Shown in pieces: positions 1-8,145 of a DNA stretch of 64,000 nt (its first letter is position 1; every line of letters begins with the position of its first letter). The stretch spans positions 186,001 through 250,000 of the forward strand of contig NZ_QAON01000002.1 of assembly GCF_003051055.1 (NCBI RefSeq), written 5' to 3'. The stretch is from Agitococcus lubricus (GTDB lineage: Bacteria > Pseudomonadota > Gammaproteobacteria > Pseudomonadales > Moraxellaceae). A program made the position numbers and the translations under genes. The notes under the pieces were generated by a model, which did no database searches, had not been told where the DNA came from, and saw only the letters and a program-made list of their open reading frames with translations.

Positions 1-36
1 ATTAACATTGCCACCTTTTTGTAAACTAATCGCCAT
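1..36 (-). CDS. TerD-family stress protein, 5' end only
   Basis: Only the first 12 codons lie in the window; the gene runs off the left edge. They read [12 protein letters not shown], which nearly repeats the start of the complete TerD protein just upstream ([12 protein letters not shown]). An AAGGAG ribosome site lies about 8 bases before the ATG. TerD-family proteins bind calcium and belong to tellurite and general stress systems, where tandem paralogues are usual. The 32-base gap to the next terD suggests co-transcription. The N-terminal match is clear; the rest of the gene is not visible. Confidence 0.75.
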   Translation of the reverse strand, partial: MAISLQKGGNVN

Positions 37-68
37 TTTCTTGCTCCTTTGTTAAAAATTTCGCTGTC

Positions 69-647
69 TTAACCCACGTTCACGCCGTGTTGTTTACATA
101 ATGCAAATAGGCCGCCGCTATAGCCTTGACCTACTGCCTTAAATTTCCATTCCCCGTTATACCGATAAACCTCACCAAAAATCATGGCCGTTTCGGTCGA
201 ATAATCTTCACTCAAATCAAAACGCGCAATTTCACTATTATCAACGGCATTGATAATACGCATAAAAGCGCCCATCACTTGCCCAAAACTTTGCCGACGA
301 CTTTCTGCGTCATGAATGGTGACCGCCACCACTAAACGCATCACCTCTGGCGGTATTTTGCTCAGATTGACTTTAATCGCTTCGTCATCCCCATCACCCG
401 CGCCAGTACGGTTGTCTCCCGTATGCTCTACCGAGCCACAACTTGAGCGCGTTTGATTATAAAAAATAAAATCCGCATCCGAACGCACTTTGCCAGTGTC
501 TGCCACCATAAATAGGCTGGCATCTAAGTCAAAAGGTGCACCATCGGTTGACCGTGCGTCCCAACCTAAACCGATGACAATTTGGCTCAGATTAGGGGTG
601 GTTTTACTTAAGCTAACATTTCCGCCTTTTTGTAAACTCAGTGCCAT
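69..647 (-). CDS. terD: TerD-family tellurium/stress resistance protein
   Basis: A full-length (192 aa) TerD-domain protein with no signal peptide or membrane segment, so cytoplasmic. The family signatures are present: [11 protein letters not shown] followed by FDLDASLF near residues 27-48, and the acidic [13 protein letters not shown] segment near 77-89; the acidic residues of this family bind calcium. The ATG has a good AAGGAG site upstream. It lies between a second terD-like start and a DUF475 membrane protein, all on the minus strand, which resembles the TerD/TerC-like clusters linked to tellurite and envelope stress. TerD, TerE and TerZ are hard to tell apart from one sequence, so the symbol is approximate. 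Confidence 0.88.
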   Translation of the reverse strand: MALSLQKGGNVSLSKTTPNLSQIVIGLGWDARSTDGAPFDLDASLFMVADTGKVRSDADFIFYNQTRSSCGSVEHTGDNRTGAGDGDDEAIKVNLSKIPPEVMRLVVAVTIHDAESRRQSFGQVMGAFMRIINAVDNSEIARFDLSEDYSTETAMIFGEVYRYNGEWKFKAVGQGYSGGLFALCKQHGVNVG

Positions 648-826
648 AATGACAACTCCTTGTATGTATATTTCGGTGACTTTGGGGCTTAGTGCTTAAT
701 CTTGTGCTTTATATGTGGCTTTTATCATAGCTTACAAATATGACTTTATAGCAGAATTGTAAAAGGAGGCTAAATTCTTATTTTTTGGACTGTTTGTATT
801 GAGCTGTAGCCCTTTTGTACACATAA

Positions 827-852
827 AAAAAGAGCGCCGAAGCGCTCTTTTT
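827..852 (-). terminator. Rho-independent terminator after the DUF475 gene
   Basis: An 11-base stem (AAAAAGAGCGC, loop CGAA, GCGCTCTTTTT) sits 15 bases beyond the stop codon of the DUF475 gene. The A and T tracts on both sides would let it act in either direction. It separates the DUF475 gene from terD, so the two probably have their own transcripts. Confidence 0.85.
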
Positions 853-866
853 ATTGCAGCCCATAA

Positions 867-1928
867 TTAAGCGGCTTCTAGCTTACGGTGTTGTATGGAT
901 GACCATACGGACCAACCAATAAACGCCACGCCTATTAACCCCGTGATAACTTCAGGGATATGCACGCCTGTACCACTGAGTAACATAATGGCGGCTAATG
1001 CACCAATTGCATAATGTGCACCGTGCTCCAAATAAATATAAGCTTCTAAGGTACCTTTTTCTACCAAATAAATGGTCATCGAACGCACAAACATTGCACC
1101 AATCGCTAAGCCCAACATAATAATGACGACATCGCTGGTAATCGCAAAAGCACCAATCACCCCATCAAAGCTAAAGGAGGCATCTAAGACTTCTAAATAT
1201 AAAAAACCACCAATACCTGCTTTGACAACATTACCCGACACATTGGCTGTGGCTTGTGCGTCGTCATCATGGCTACTGCTCTCGAGTAAATGCCCGAGTG
1301 CTTTAACACCGACATAAACAACAATGCCCCAAATACCCGCGAGCGTCACTACTAATTTCGTTTCGCCTTCAACTGCACTCACCATAAACAAGAGCGCAAT
1401 TAAACTAATAAAAACGGACATCGCAGGCACATTGGCTAAATTGGCGAGTCTATGTTCTAACCAATGAAACCAATGGGTGTCTTTTTCATCATCAAATAAA
1501 AAGTTCAAAAATACCAATAGCAAAAATAACCCACCAAAAGCTGCAATTTCTGCATGATGTGCCATCAGTTTTTCGGAATATGATTTGGGGTCATTGAGTG
1601 CTAACTGTGCGACCTCAACCATACTCATATCAGCCGTCACGCCAACAATCAGTAACGGGAAGACCAAACGCATGCCAAATACGGCAATCAAAATACCAAC
1701 CGTTAAAAAGATGGTACGCCAAAAATGGTCCCAGTTACGCAAGACAGACGCATTAACAACCGCATTATCAAAGGAGAGAGAAACTTCCATCACAGCTAAA
1801 ATTGCTGTAATCAGTAAGGCTTTGAACATGGCATTAATGCCCGCTTCGGGGCCATGTGTTAAGCCCCACCACGCAGAGAGTGCTAAGCACACAAAGGTGA
1901 CAATGAAAGATATTCGAAAGTGTTGCAA
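867..1928 (-). CDS. DUF475 / TerC-like integral membrane protein
   Basis: A 353-aa polytopic inner-membrane protein with about eight or nine hydrophobic segments. The segment EVSLSFDNAVVNASVL near residues 48-63 and its second-half counterpart EVLDASFSFDGVIGAFA carry the paired acidic/Asn motifs typical of DUF475 and TerC/Alx-type putative metal-ion transporters. DUF475 genes are often found beside terD, as here. The chosen start is TTG; no in-frame ATG precedes the first hydrophobic segment, and the resulting N-terminus fits the family. The ribosome site before it is weak. Substrate is unknown; a role in metal or tellurite stress is inferred from family and neighbours. Confidence 0.85.
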   Translation of the reverse strand: MQHFRISFIVTFVCLALSAWWGLTHGPEAGINAMFKALLITAILAVMEVSLSFDNAVVNASVLRNWDHFWRTIFLTVGILIAVFGMRLVFPLLIVGVTADMSMVEVAQLALNDPKSYSEKLMAHHAEIAAFGGLFLLLVFLNFLFDDEKDTHWFHWLEHRLANLANVPAMSVFISLIALLFMVSAVEGETKLVVTLAGIWGIVVYVGVKALGHLLESSSHDDDAQATANVSGNVVKAGIGGFLYLEVLDASFSFDGVIGAFAITSDVVIIMLGLAIGAMFVRSMTIYLVEKGTLEAYIYLEHGAHYAIGALAAIMLLSGTGVHIPEVITGLIGVAFIGWSVWSSIQHRKLEAA

Positions 1929-2033
1929 GATACTAATTCCCTATGAAAACAGCTCAGTGGCATTGTTTTAGACCATCATTTCTGTCTCTAAAACGCAGAC
2001 TGAATGTATAAAGAGTAAGATGAACCATGACGC

Positions 2034-2311
2034 AAGAGGAAAAACTCGACATACTTGTCGCTAGTTAGCGATAGCCAAAGTCTATCGCCTTCACCGAGTG
2101 GCTCTACAAAAACATCCTCTTCGATGCGGGCTAATGATAACGCGAAAGCAAGCTAAGAGCTATCGACAACCAAAATCTTGGTTTGAGCGCGTGGTTGCCT
2201 GCATCACGGTTATGTTGCTAAACCAGAGTCGCTAAGAAGCTAGTAGCGCTCCTGTAAACCTCTTGTCTATCTCGATACAAGCTCCCGACACCCATCTGTG
2301 CGGGTGTTTTT
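2034..2311 (+). ncRNA. Candidate structured non-coding RNA
   Basis: This stretch has more pairing than a random spacer. AAGAGGA (2034-2040) pairs with TCCTCTT (2115-2121); inside it ACTCG (2044-2048) pairs with CGAGT (2095-2099); inside that is a perfect hairpin GCGATAG/CTATCGC (2068-2088). Further on GAGCGC (2185-2190) pairs with GCGCTC (2246-2251) enclosing GGTT/AACC. It ends at a hairpin followed by five T. I do not recognise RNase P, tmRNA, 6S or SRP RNA motifs, nor a known riboswitch. It could be a trans-acting RNA or the remnant of a mobile element. Both the exact ends and the function are unknown. Confidence 0.4.
2288..2311 (+). terminator. Terminator-like hairpin with T-run, no upstream gene
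   Basis: ACACCC (2288-2293) pairs with GGGTGT (2302-2307) across an 8-base loop and continues into a run of five T. Its polarity is plus, yet no plus-strand protein gene lies upstream; this is part of the reason for proposing an RNA gene here. Confidence 0.5.
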
Positions 2312-2649
2312 GGAAGCATCCTTATAAGAATGGATATTAAGCACGTGCTGCCATCTTAAACTTAGATAGCAAAAGCAACAGGCGGTGACTTGAGAATCCA
2401 TAAGGGGTAGATATGTGTAAAACTAAACCTGCCGCGTTTTTTGAGAGCTAAACCTTAGCATGATATTGTCTGCCCTGTTGCTAAAAGCTGTCAATAATTT
2501 GGCGCATTGGGTCAAGTCTATTTTTTGTACTAATCTATGCTTATGCACTATAACAACGACTGACCATTCGTATCCATTATGCCTGCTGATGCAATCCAGT
2601 AACGGTATCGAGTACGCATGGTACTACATGCCAAGTAAAGGGGTACACC

Positions 2650-3666
2650 ATGAATAAAATCATTCAAACACTCTGCTTAACGACCGCCATCACTGCCAGT
2701 ATTGATGCCCAAGCATTTTCTCAAGAAACCCATCGTCGTATCGCGATTGATGCCGTCAACTACATGAAGGCTAATCCCAACACCACTAATTACGCTAAAC
2801 TCTTAGCAGGGGCAAGCAAAGCAGGCCTGACGATTGACCAATTCGCTGCCGCATTAGGTCAAGGTGCTTACGATGTCGATGATTTTGCGGATACCTATTT
2901 ATGTGGTGCAACCACAGGCAGTTGTCAATTAGCCCCTGTTTGGGGCTTAGGTGCAGGGATTGTTAAATATACGTCTTACTGGCACTTCCAAAATCATACC
3001 CAAGGTGCTGATGTTCATGGGAACGACATCGGCGGTTATAACTACGCCAAGCTCACAGTCTGGGGCGACATTGATAATATGGCCGCAACATGGTTGTATG
3101 GTGACTACCTAGATGATGGCAAAGGCGGTAACAGTGCTTGGTTTGGTGACAGTACCAAATATAATGCGTACGGTATTACCGAAAAGAACTACCGTTTAGG
3201 CGGTTATTCTACCAATGCCATGTATGCTGACTTTGAAAAAATGCCCTTCCAACCGATTGATAACTTAGGTCAATATTGGTTTCAACAATTTTTAACTACG
3301 CCAACCGTACAAACCTTAGGTTTTGTGATGCACACAACCGACTTGTTGCAACCACACCACGTTTGGACAACCTCTGCTCTCAACCATTCGGGCTGGGAAA
3401 CATGGGTCAACGATAATTATTACACCGAAGGCTTAAACAATTCCGCTTTAGTGACGACTGCGTTAAATAATTTAACACCACTTTCGCCGACAGCCACCGA
3501 TATTCGCCCTTTGTTAACACAAGGCGCACGTGTTGCTTATACCCAAGGCGGGATTGTGTTATCTAGCACAGACAGCAATGACCGTCGTAACGTCGGTAAA
3601 ATTGTGGTGCCACACGCGATTGCGATGGTAGTACGTGTATTAAATCGGGCAGCCGAACGCTTCTAA
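2650..3666 (+). CDS. Secreted zinc-dependent phospholipase C / P1 nuclease-fold protein, copy 1
   Basis: 338 aa with a signal peptide that should be cut after AQA at residue 22, leaving F23 as the first residue. The mature protein shows most of the tri-zinc pattern of the PLC/S1-P1 nuclease superfamily: H28 (five residues after the N-terminus, as in P1 nuclease), the GAYDVDD aspartates (75-78), H112 in WHFQNH, H228-x2-D231, QPHH ending at H237, and H246-x3-E250. Deviations are Phe instead of Trp at mature position 1 and His-x2-Asp rather than His-x3-Asp. C85 and C92 could form a disulfide. Likely an exported hydrolase of phospholipid or nucleic acid; substrate cannot be told. An AAGGGG site precedes the ATG. 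A near-identical copy follows. Confidence 0.8.
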   Translation: MNKIIQTLCLTTAITASIDAQAFSQETHRRIAIDAVNYMKANPNTTNYAKLLAGASKAGLTIDQFAAALGQGAYDVDDFADTYLCGATTGSCQLAPVWGLGAGIVKYTSYWHFQNHTQGADVHGNDIGGYNYAKLTVWGDIDNMAATWLYGDYLDDGKGGNSAWFGDSTKYNAYGITEKNYRLGGYSTNAMYADFEKMPFQPIDNLGQYWFQQFLTTPTVQTLGFVMHTTDLLQPHHVWTTSALNHSGWETWVNDNYYTEGLNNSALVTTALNNLTPLSPTATDIRPLLTQGARVAYTQGGIVLSSTDSNDRRNVGKIVVPHAIAMVVRVLNRAAERF

Positions 3667-3703
3667 ATTGACATGGATAGTCTTAGGACAACCAAACACG
3701 CCA

Positions 3704-3730
3704 AAGCCCAATCTTGATTGGGCTTTTTTG
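3704..3730 (+). terminator. Rho-independent terminator after PLC/P1-like copy 1
   Basis: AAGCCCAATC and GATTGGGCTT form a nearly perfect stem with a minimal loop and run into TTTT. It lies 38 bases after the stop codon, so the second copy must have its own promoter. Confidence 0.93.
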
Positions 3731-3943
3731 TGCCTTAGACACACCGCTTATCCAAAATTAAGTACCATTTATCTTAGGCAAATTACCTTTAATCCCTTTT
3801 TTTATGCCGTTTATCTTGGTGGCGCGTGAAGTTAAGTTTTTGTCATTTTTCTTCAAATAAGTGCTGATTTATTCGTCTATTATTAACTCAATTCGATGGC
3901 ATCCTTTGTGTCATCAATAACAACATCGTTTAAGGGGTATAAA

Positions 3944-4963
3944 ATGACAACCTTCACCAAACTCGTTTGTGGCGCAACATTAGCATTCAGTTTGGCCATG
4001 GATGCCCAAGCATTTTCTCAAGAAACCCATCGCCGTATCGCGATTGATGCCGTCAACTACATGAAGGCTAATCCCAGCACCACCAACTATGCTAAACTCT
4101 TAGCAGGGGCAACCAAAGCAGGTCTGACGATTGACCAATTCGCAGCCGCCTTAGGTCAAGGTGCTTACGATGTGGATGACTTTAATGATACCTTTTTATG
4201 CGGTGCAAGCACAGGTAGCTGCCAACAAGCGCCTGTTTGGGGCGCAGGTTCTGGTATCGTCAAATATACCTCTTACTGGCACTTCCAAAATCATACCCAA
4301 GGTGCTGACGTTCACGGTAATGACTTAGGTGGTTATAACTACGCCAAGCTCACTGTTTGGGGTGATATTGATAATATGGCAGCCTCTTGGTTATACGGCG
4401 ACTACTTAGATGACGGTAAAGGCGGTAACAGTGCTTGGTTTGGTGATAGCACCAAATACAACTCTTATGGTATTACCGAAAAGAACTACCGTTTAGGCGG
4501 TTATTCTACCAATGCCATGTATGCCGACTTTGAAAAAATGCCCTTCCAACCGATTGATAACTTGGGTCAATACTGGTTTCAACAATTTTTAACTACCCCA
4601 ACCGTACAAACCTTAGGTTTTGTGATGCACACAACCGACTTGTTGCAACCACACCACGTTTGGACAACCTCTGCCCTTAATCATGCTGGTTGGGAAACAT
4701 GGGTAAATGACAATTATTACACCGAAGGCTTAAATAATTCGGCATTAGTCACCACGGCGTTGAATAATTTAACCCCCATCGCGCCCACCGCTACCGATAT
4801 CCGTCCATTATTAACACAAGCGGCCAGCGTTGCTTATACCCAAGGCGGGATTGTGTTATCTAGCACAGACAGCAATGACCGCCGTAATGTCGGCAAAATC
4901 GTTATTCCACATGCGATTGCCACCGTTGTCCGTGTATTAAATCGTGCGGCTGAACGCTTCTAA
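3944..4963 (+). CDS. Secreted zinc-dependent phospholipase C / P1 nuclease-fold protein, copy 2
   Basis: 339 aa, colinear with copy 1 and differing at only a small fraction of positions, mostly in the signal peptide and a few surface-type residues (for example ADTYLCGATTGSC versus NDTFLCGASTGSC). All proposed metal ligands are kept, including the His-x2-Asp variant and Phe at the mature N-terminus. I chose the ATG with the AAGGGG site at 3931-3936; a frame open from 3896 would add 16 residues ahead of a normal signal peptide. The pair looks like a tandem duplication whose flanks have diverged more than the coding part, which suggests selection or conversion. Confidence 0.8.
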   Translation: MTTFTKLVCGATLAFSLAMDAQAFSQETHRRIAIDAVNYMKANPSTTNYAKLLAGATKAGLTIDQFAAALGQGAYDVDDFNDTFLCGASTGSCQQAPVWGAGSGIVKYTSYWHFQNHTQGADVHGNDLGGYNYAKLTVWGDIDNMAASWLYGDYLDDGKGGNSAWFGDSTKYNSYGITEKNYRLGGYSTNAMYADFEKMPFQPIDNLGQYWFQQFLTTPTVQTLGFVMHTTDLLQPHHVWTTSALNHAGWETWVNDNYYTEGLNNSALVTTALNNLTPIAPTATDIRPLLTQAASVAYTQGGIVLSSTDSNDRRNVGKIVIPHAIATVVRVLNRAAERF

Positions 4964-4982
4964 GTTTTAATACGCTTATCCC

Positions 4983-5018
4983 ATCCCTCTAGAGCATTGT
5001 TTTAGAGGGATTTTTTTT
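4983..5018 (+). terminator. Rho-independent terminator after PLC/P1-like copy 2
   Basis: ATCCCTCTA (4983-4991) pairs with TAGAGGGAT (5003-5011) and is followed by a run of T to 5018, 20 bases past the stop codon. Confidence 0.92.
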
Positions 5019-5217
5019 GCCTAAACTCTCAACTTTCATCTATGCTTAAGCTAACCCTAAGCAAAACTAACATAATATGTACGCATATAAGTTGGGATGG
5101 ATAGCGATATCGCCCTACACACAGGTCTGATATAAACCGCAACCATTCAAAGCCAATCAGCCCTAAATAATTACAACGAGCGAATGACATTCGCACCCAG
5201 CCATAAAGAGGCCGCTT

Positions 5218-6609
5218 ATGCTACGTCACACTTGGTCACTTGCCCTGATTGCGACACTGTTCAGTGTGAGTCCCAGTCACGCCAAAGTAAAATATGACCT
5301 AAATAAGGCAGGTCAAGCCGCGACAATCAATACCCGTGTGATTGATGAATCCTTACTCGATGTCATGTATAAAGTTTCTACTGCACAGCGGCCAGACTTG
5401 AGTCGTGGCCGCGTTTTAAGTGCCTTGATTGAAAATCAACTCTTGGGTCAATATGCACTCAAACGTTTTGGACGGAGTGCCTTAGTCGAAGATAATAAGG
5501 TCAGCTTTAAGCCTAAAGTTTATGAAGAGCAAGAGTTTAGAGCGGTGATGCAAATTGCATTTGCCAAACCTTTAGCCGACGCACGCAAAAAATTTGGTGG
5601 CAATTTAGACCAAACGCTCAGTAACGAATCGCCTATCAAACCGACTGAGTGGGATACCTATTTACCGAGCAACAAAACCATTCAAGCCGAATTCAAACTC
5701 AGCACCACAGGTGAAGAAGCGGCCAGCAAGCGGATATTAGTCAATTATAAATTTGATACCACCCATCAAGGCAGTATCAGCTTATTAGAAGTTTATAACG
5801 CACAAAATGTGCAAGGGCGCACCAGTATCCACAACCGTGATGCAGAATTTGTACGCCAGCAAGCGCGTGAACTCGTCGTCAATCACTTTCTGGATTATTG
5901 GCTAACGACGGCTTCAGGGTTGAGCCAAGCCCAAATTACCGCGATTAAAGAGGCCATTCAAGATAAAAACTATCACGATGCCTTTGCCTCTCTAATTGGT
6001 ATTGCCGCCGACATTCATGACGACGTGCAATACATTAAAGACCTTGCTAAAAAGGTCACTAGCCAAGAAATTAAACACTATTATCAACACCATAAAAATG
6101 AATTTAAGCGCATTGAACGTGTCAAAGCACAGCACATTACCCTAGCTGACGAAAAAACAGCTAACCTCGTTGCAGATGCTCTCAAAAAAGGCGGTGATTT
6201 TACTAAGCTAGCACAGCAATATTCTATGGCGATGGATAAAGCGAATGGTGGCCACTTAGGTTGGATTGTGCATGACAACAAAAATCCCTCTTGGTTGAAT
6301 ACCTTAGCGTTCGTGCAAGCGCCTAATGTCCCCTCTCGTCCCGTCAGAACCCCGACAGGACAGTGGGAGATTTTGTTAGTGACCGCCAAAGAAGAAGGAT
6401 TCCAAGCGCCAGATAGTGATAGCGTACGCTATGTCGCTTCGCAAATTATTGCGCGGCAAAAAGTGATTAAAGAATATCAACAAATCCGTACTAAACTGAT
6501 TAAAGACGCTGATATTCATATTGCGCCCCGCTATAAGTCACAAACTGACAACTTAGAGCGCGACGTTGTGATTGACAAGCCGAGCGATGAAGACCATCAC
6601 CACCACTAG
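5218..6609 (+). CDS. Periplasmic PpiC/SurA-type peptidyl-prolyl cis-trans isomerase
   Basis: 463 aa. A signal peptide ends near SHA at residue 22, so the protein should be periplasmic. Residues ~40-100 resemble the SurA/PpiC N-terminal helical region. A parvulin (rotamase) domain follows near residues 295-395: RVKAQHITL, then LAQQYSMAMDKANGGHLGW, then the strand QWEILLVTAKEE. There is only one parvulin domain, unlike SurA with two. The C-terminus ends in DEDHHHH, a natural acidic/His tail that might bind metal. The next gene starts 12 bases downstream, so the two likely form an operon. Role: folding or maturation of secreted or outer-membrane proteins; client unknown. Confidence 0.8.
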   Translation: MLRHTWSLALIATLFSVSPSHAKVKYDLNKAGQAATINTRVIDESLLDVMYKVSTAQRPDLSRGRVLSALIENQLLGQYALKRFGRSALVEDNKVSFKPKVYEEQEFRAVMQIAFAKPLADARKKFGGNLDQTLSNESPIKPTEWDTYLPSNKTIQAEFKLSTTGEEAASKRILVNYKFDTTHQGSISLLEVYNAQNVQGRTSIHNRDAEFVRQQARELVVNHFLDYWLTTASGLSQAQITAIKEAIQDKNYHDAFASLIGIAADIHDDVQYIKDLAKKVTSQEIKHYYQHHKNEFKRIERVKAQHITLADEKTANLVADALKKGGDFTKLAQQYSMAMDKANGGHLGWIVHDNKNPSWLNTLAFVQAPNVPSRPVRTPTGQWEILLVTAKEEGFQAPDSDSVRYVASQIIARQKVIKEYQQIRTKLIKDADIHIAPRYKSQTDNLERDVVIDKPSDEDHHHH

Positions 6610-6621
6610 AAGATTAAGAGC

Positions 6622-7200
6622 ATGAAAAAACCCATTATTGGCTTTGGTATTGGTGTAATTACCCTTACTGTGTTAGCGCTTGCTGCTCAACATTGGCTAG
6701 GCACAGACGCCAAAGAAAGGCCAGCCTTTGCACAACTCGCACACGAAAACAACAGTGCCGATATGAGTGGTTCATTAACAGCAAATCGTATGCCTTCGCC
6801 AAATCAGGTCGCGCCTGCGCCCGTTTCTGGGACAGACAGCCCGCTCTTGCCACTCGCCAATACCCAAGTCGACGCGGCCACCTCGATGGCCAATGCACTC
6901 AAAAATGGCGACCCGCGCTCACCTGTCATTATTCATGATACCGTACAAGAAGCCGCCAGCCCCGAAGAATTAGCCAACCCCAAGTTATATGCACAATATG
7001 AAGCTCGGCAAAATATGAAATTATATAAAGGTTATGTTGCTGCTGCCGATACAGAAATTCCACGTTTACAACAAGATATCGCCAAAGCCAAAGCCATGGG
7101 CTTAAAACCAGAGCAAATTGCCGAAGGAGAAGAAAAACTGCGCCGTATTCAACAAATGCGCGACCAGTTACTCAGTGAGCATCCAGAAATTACACGTTAA
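6622..7200 (+). CDS. Unknown membrane-anchored protein in operon with the PpiC isomerase
   Basis: 192 aa; family not recognised. An N-terminal hydrophobic segment (residues ~5-24, IIGFGIGVITLTVLALAAQ) with no clear cleavage site suggests a single inner-membrane anchor with the rest in the periplasm. Residues ~45-85 are low-complexity and Pro/Ser-rich, a probable linker. The C-terminal ~75 residues are charged and predicted to be helical (EIPRLQQDIAKAKAM... EEKLRRIQQMRDQLL), likely a coiled coil. The 12-base spacing from the PpiC gene points to a joint function, perhaps tethering the isomerase or a client; this is inference from position only. Confidence 0.7.
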   Translation: MKKPIIGFGIGVITLTVLALAAQHWLGTDAKERPAFAQLAHENNSADMSGSLTANRMPSPNQVAPAPVSGTDSPLLPLANTQVDAATSMANALKNGDPRSPVIIHDTVQEAASPEELANPKLYAQYEARQNMKLYKGYVAAADTEIPRLQQDIAKAKAMGLKPEQIAEGEEKLRRIQQMRDQLLSEHPEITR

Positions 7201-7241
7201 GTTATTGATAATATTTATATATTTTTCAATTTAGACCCTAT

Positions 7242-7892
7242 ATGCGTATAAGCCTTAAACTTTTTGTGTTATTAATTTCAATCACGCTTAACTCCAATGT
7301 ATTTGCGCAATTAAATGTATTTTCTAGTAGAGAAGCTGCCATTAATACGCTATTTCCACATGATAATCCTTGGATGTGGACTTCAGCAGAAGGGGATTTG
7401 ACTGGTGACGGGACGGACGATGTCGCCATGATAATTACGTTGCCTCGCAACGAAGGTGAGCAGGGTTATCCTATTGAAAAGAAAGTCTTAGTATTGGCAG
7501 GTTTAGCTTCTGGAGGGTATACACTTTTATCTGTCTCTGGCACATATTGTGATGCACAAAAGTTCTATAATTTAGAAATAGTTGGCTCATCTTTGTTTGT
7601 AACAGCGGTTCATAAAGCCGATGCAAGCGGCAGCATCACGCATTCCTCACAATATCGTTTTAATAAAAAATACTCAGATTTAGAACTCATTGGTCGGGAA
7701 GATATCTCGGAGTCATTTGCAGATAACAGTTACTATAGACTGAGTATTAATTATCTCAATGGCTCATCCATCAACTATGAGAAAAATAAAGGAAGCGCTA
7801 AATCAACGAAGAAAACACGTTTTCATATTTCCTCTTTGCAAAGACTCAATGGTTTTGATTGTGAAAAATTTGTGGATAATGCGATTTATTGA
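7242..7892 (+). CDS. Secreted protein with FG-GAP-like calcium loop, function unknown
   Basis: 216 aa with a signal peptide ending near VFA at residue 22. The segment GDLTGDGTDDVAMII near residues 51-65 has the Asp/Gly spacing of FG-GAP or EF-like calcium-binding loops seen in exported bacterial proteins. The remainder looks like a beta-rich fold. It has two Cys besides those of the leader, one near residue 106 and one near 206. Spacing from the preceding gene is 41 bases and no strong ribosome site is visible, so its linkage to the PpiC operon is uncertain. No enzymatic motif seen. Confidence 0.65.
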   Translation: MRISLKLFVLLISITLNSNVFAQLNVFSSREAAINTLFPHDNPWMWTSAEGDLTGDGTDDVAMIITLPRNEGEQGYPIEKKVLVLAGLASGGYTLLSVSGTYCDAQKFYNLEIVGSSLFVTAVHKADASGSITHSSQYRFNKKYSDLELIGREDISESFADNSYYRLSINYLNGSSINYEKNKGSAKSTKKTRFHISSLQRLNGFDCEKFVDNAIY

Positions 7893-7895
7893 GAG

Positions 7896-8041
7896 TAATG
7901 CCTGTCAGCTAAGCCATTTTTGCCGACTTCGACTCCGCTAAGTCAACGCAAAAATGCGCCCTGAGCTTGGCCAGCCCTGAGCAAGCCGAAGGGTCGAAGG
8001 GCAGTTTTTAAGTGCCAATTTTTCTTAACTGACTGGCATTA
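7896..8041. mobile_element. MITE-like element, 146 bp, copy A
   Basis: Both ends carry related inverted repeats: TAATGCCTGTCAGCTAAG on the left and, on the other strand, TAATGCCAGTCAGTTAAG on the right. The inside contains shorter inverted segments around CTTCGAC. Length and ends match a second copy at 61379-61523. It has no coding capacity, and TA flanks both ends, as expected of Tc1/mariner/IS630-type non-autonomous elements. The mobilising transposase is not in the window. It lies between two convergent genes and may also affect their 3' ends. Confidence 0.65.
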
Positions 8042-8145
8042 GATTTATTAAGCGTGCTTTTTGGGGTGCAACCATCTAACTTCCACTTTGAGCGGATTGT
8101 GGCTACTTGCGCGTTATGCACTTAAAAGACATATCACATGAATGG

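Larger units (their letters stand above)
1929..2649. other. 720-bp gene-free region with multiple inverted repeats
   Basis: No convincing protein-coding frame is present; the one 65-codon frame at its 3' end lacks a ribosome site and resembles nothing I know. The left two thirds hold several nested complementary segments and a terminator-like hairpin (annotated separately as a candidate RNA). The last ~300 bases lead into the secreted PLC/P1-like gene and presumably contain its promoter, which I could not place with confidence. Confidence 0.6.

Noticed and set aside
2034-2311. RNase P, tmRNA, 6S or 4.5S RNA
   Set aside because: Their conserved blocks are missing, including GAGGAAAGTCC and the tmRNA 3' domain.
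2460-2657. 65-codon frame before PLC/P1-like copy 1
   Set aside because: No ribosome site, ends inside the next gene's start, and the translation shows no gene-like character.
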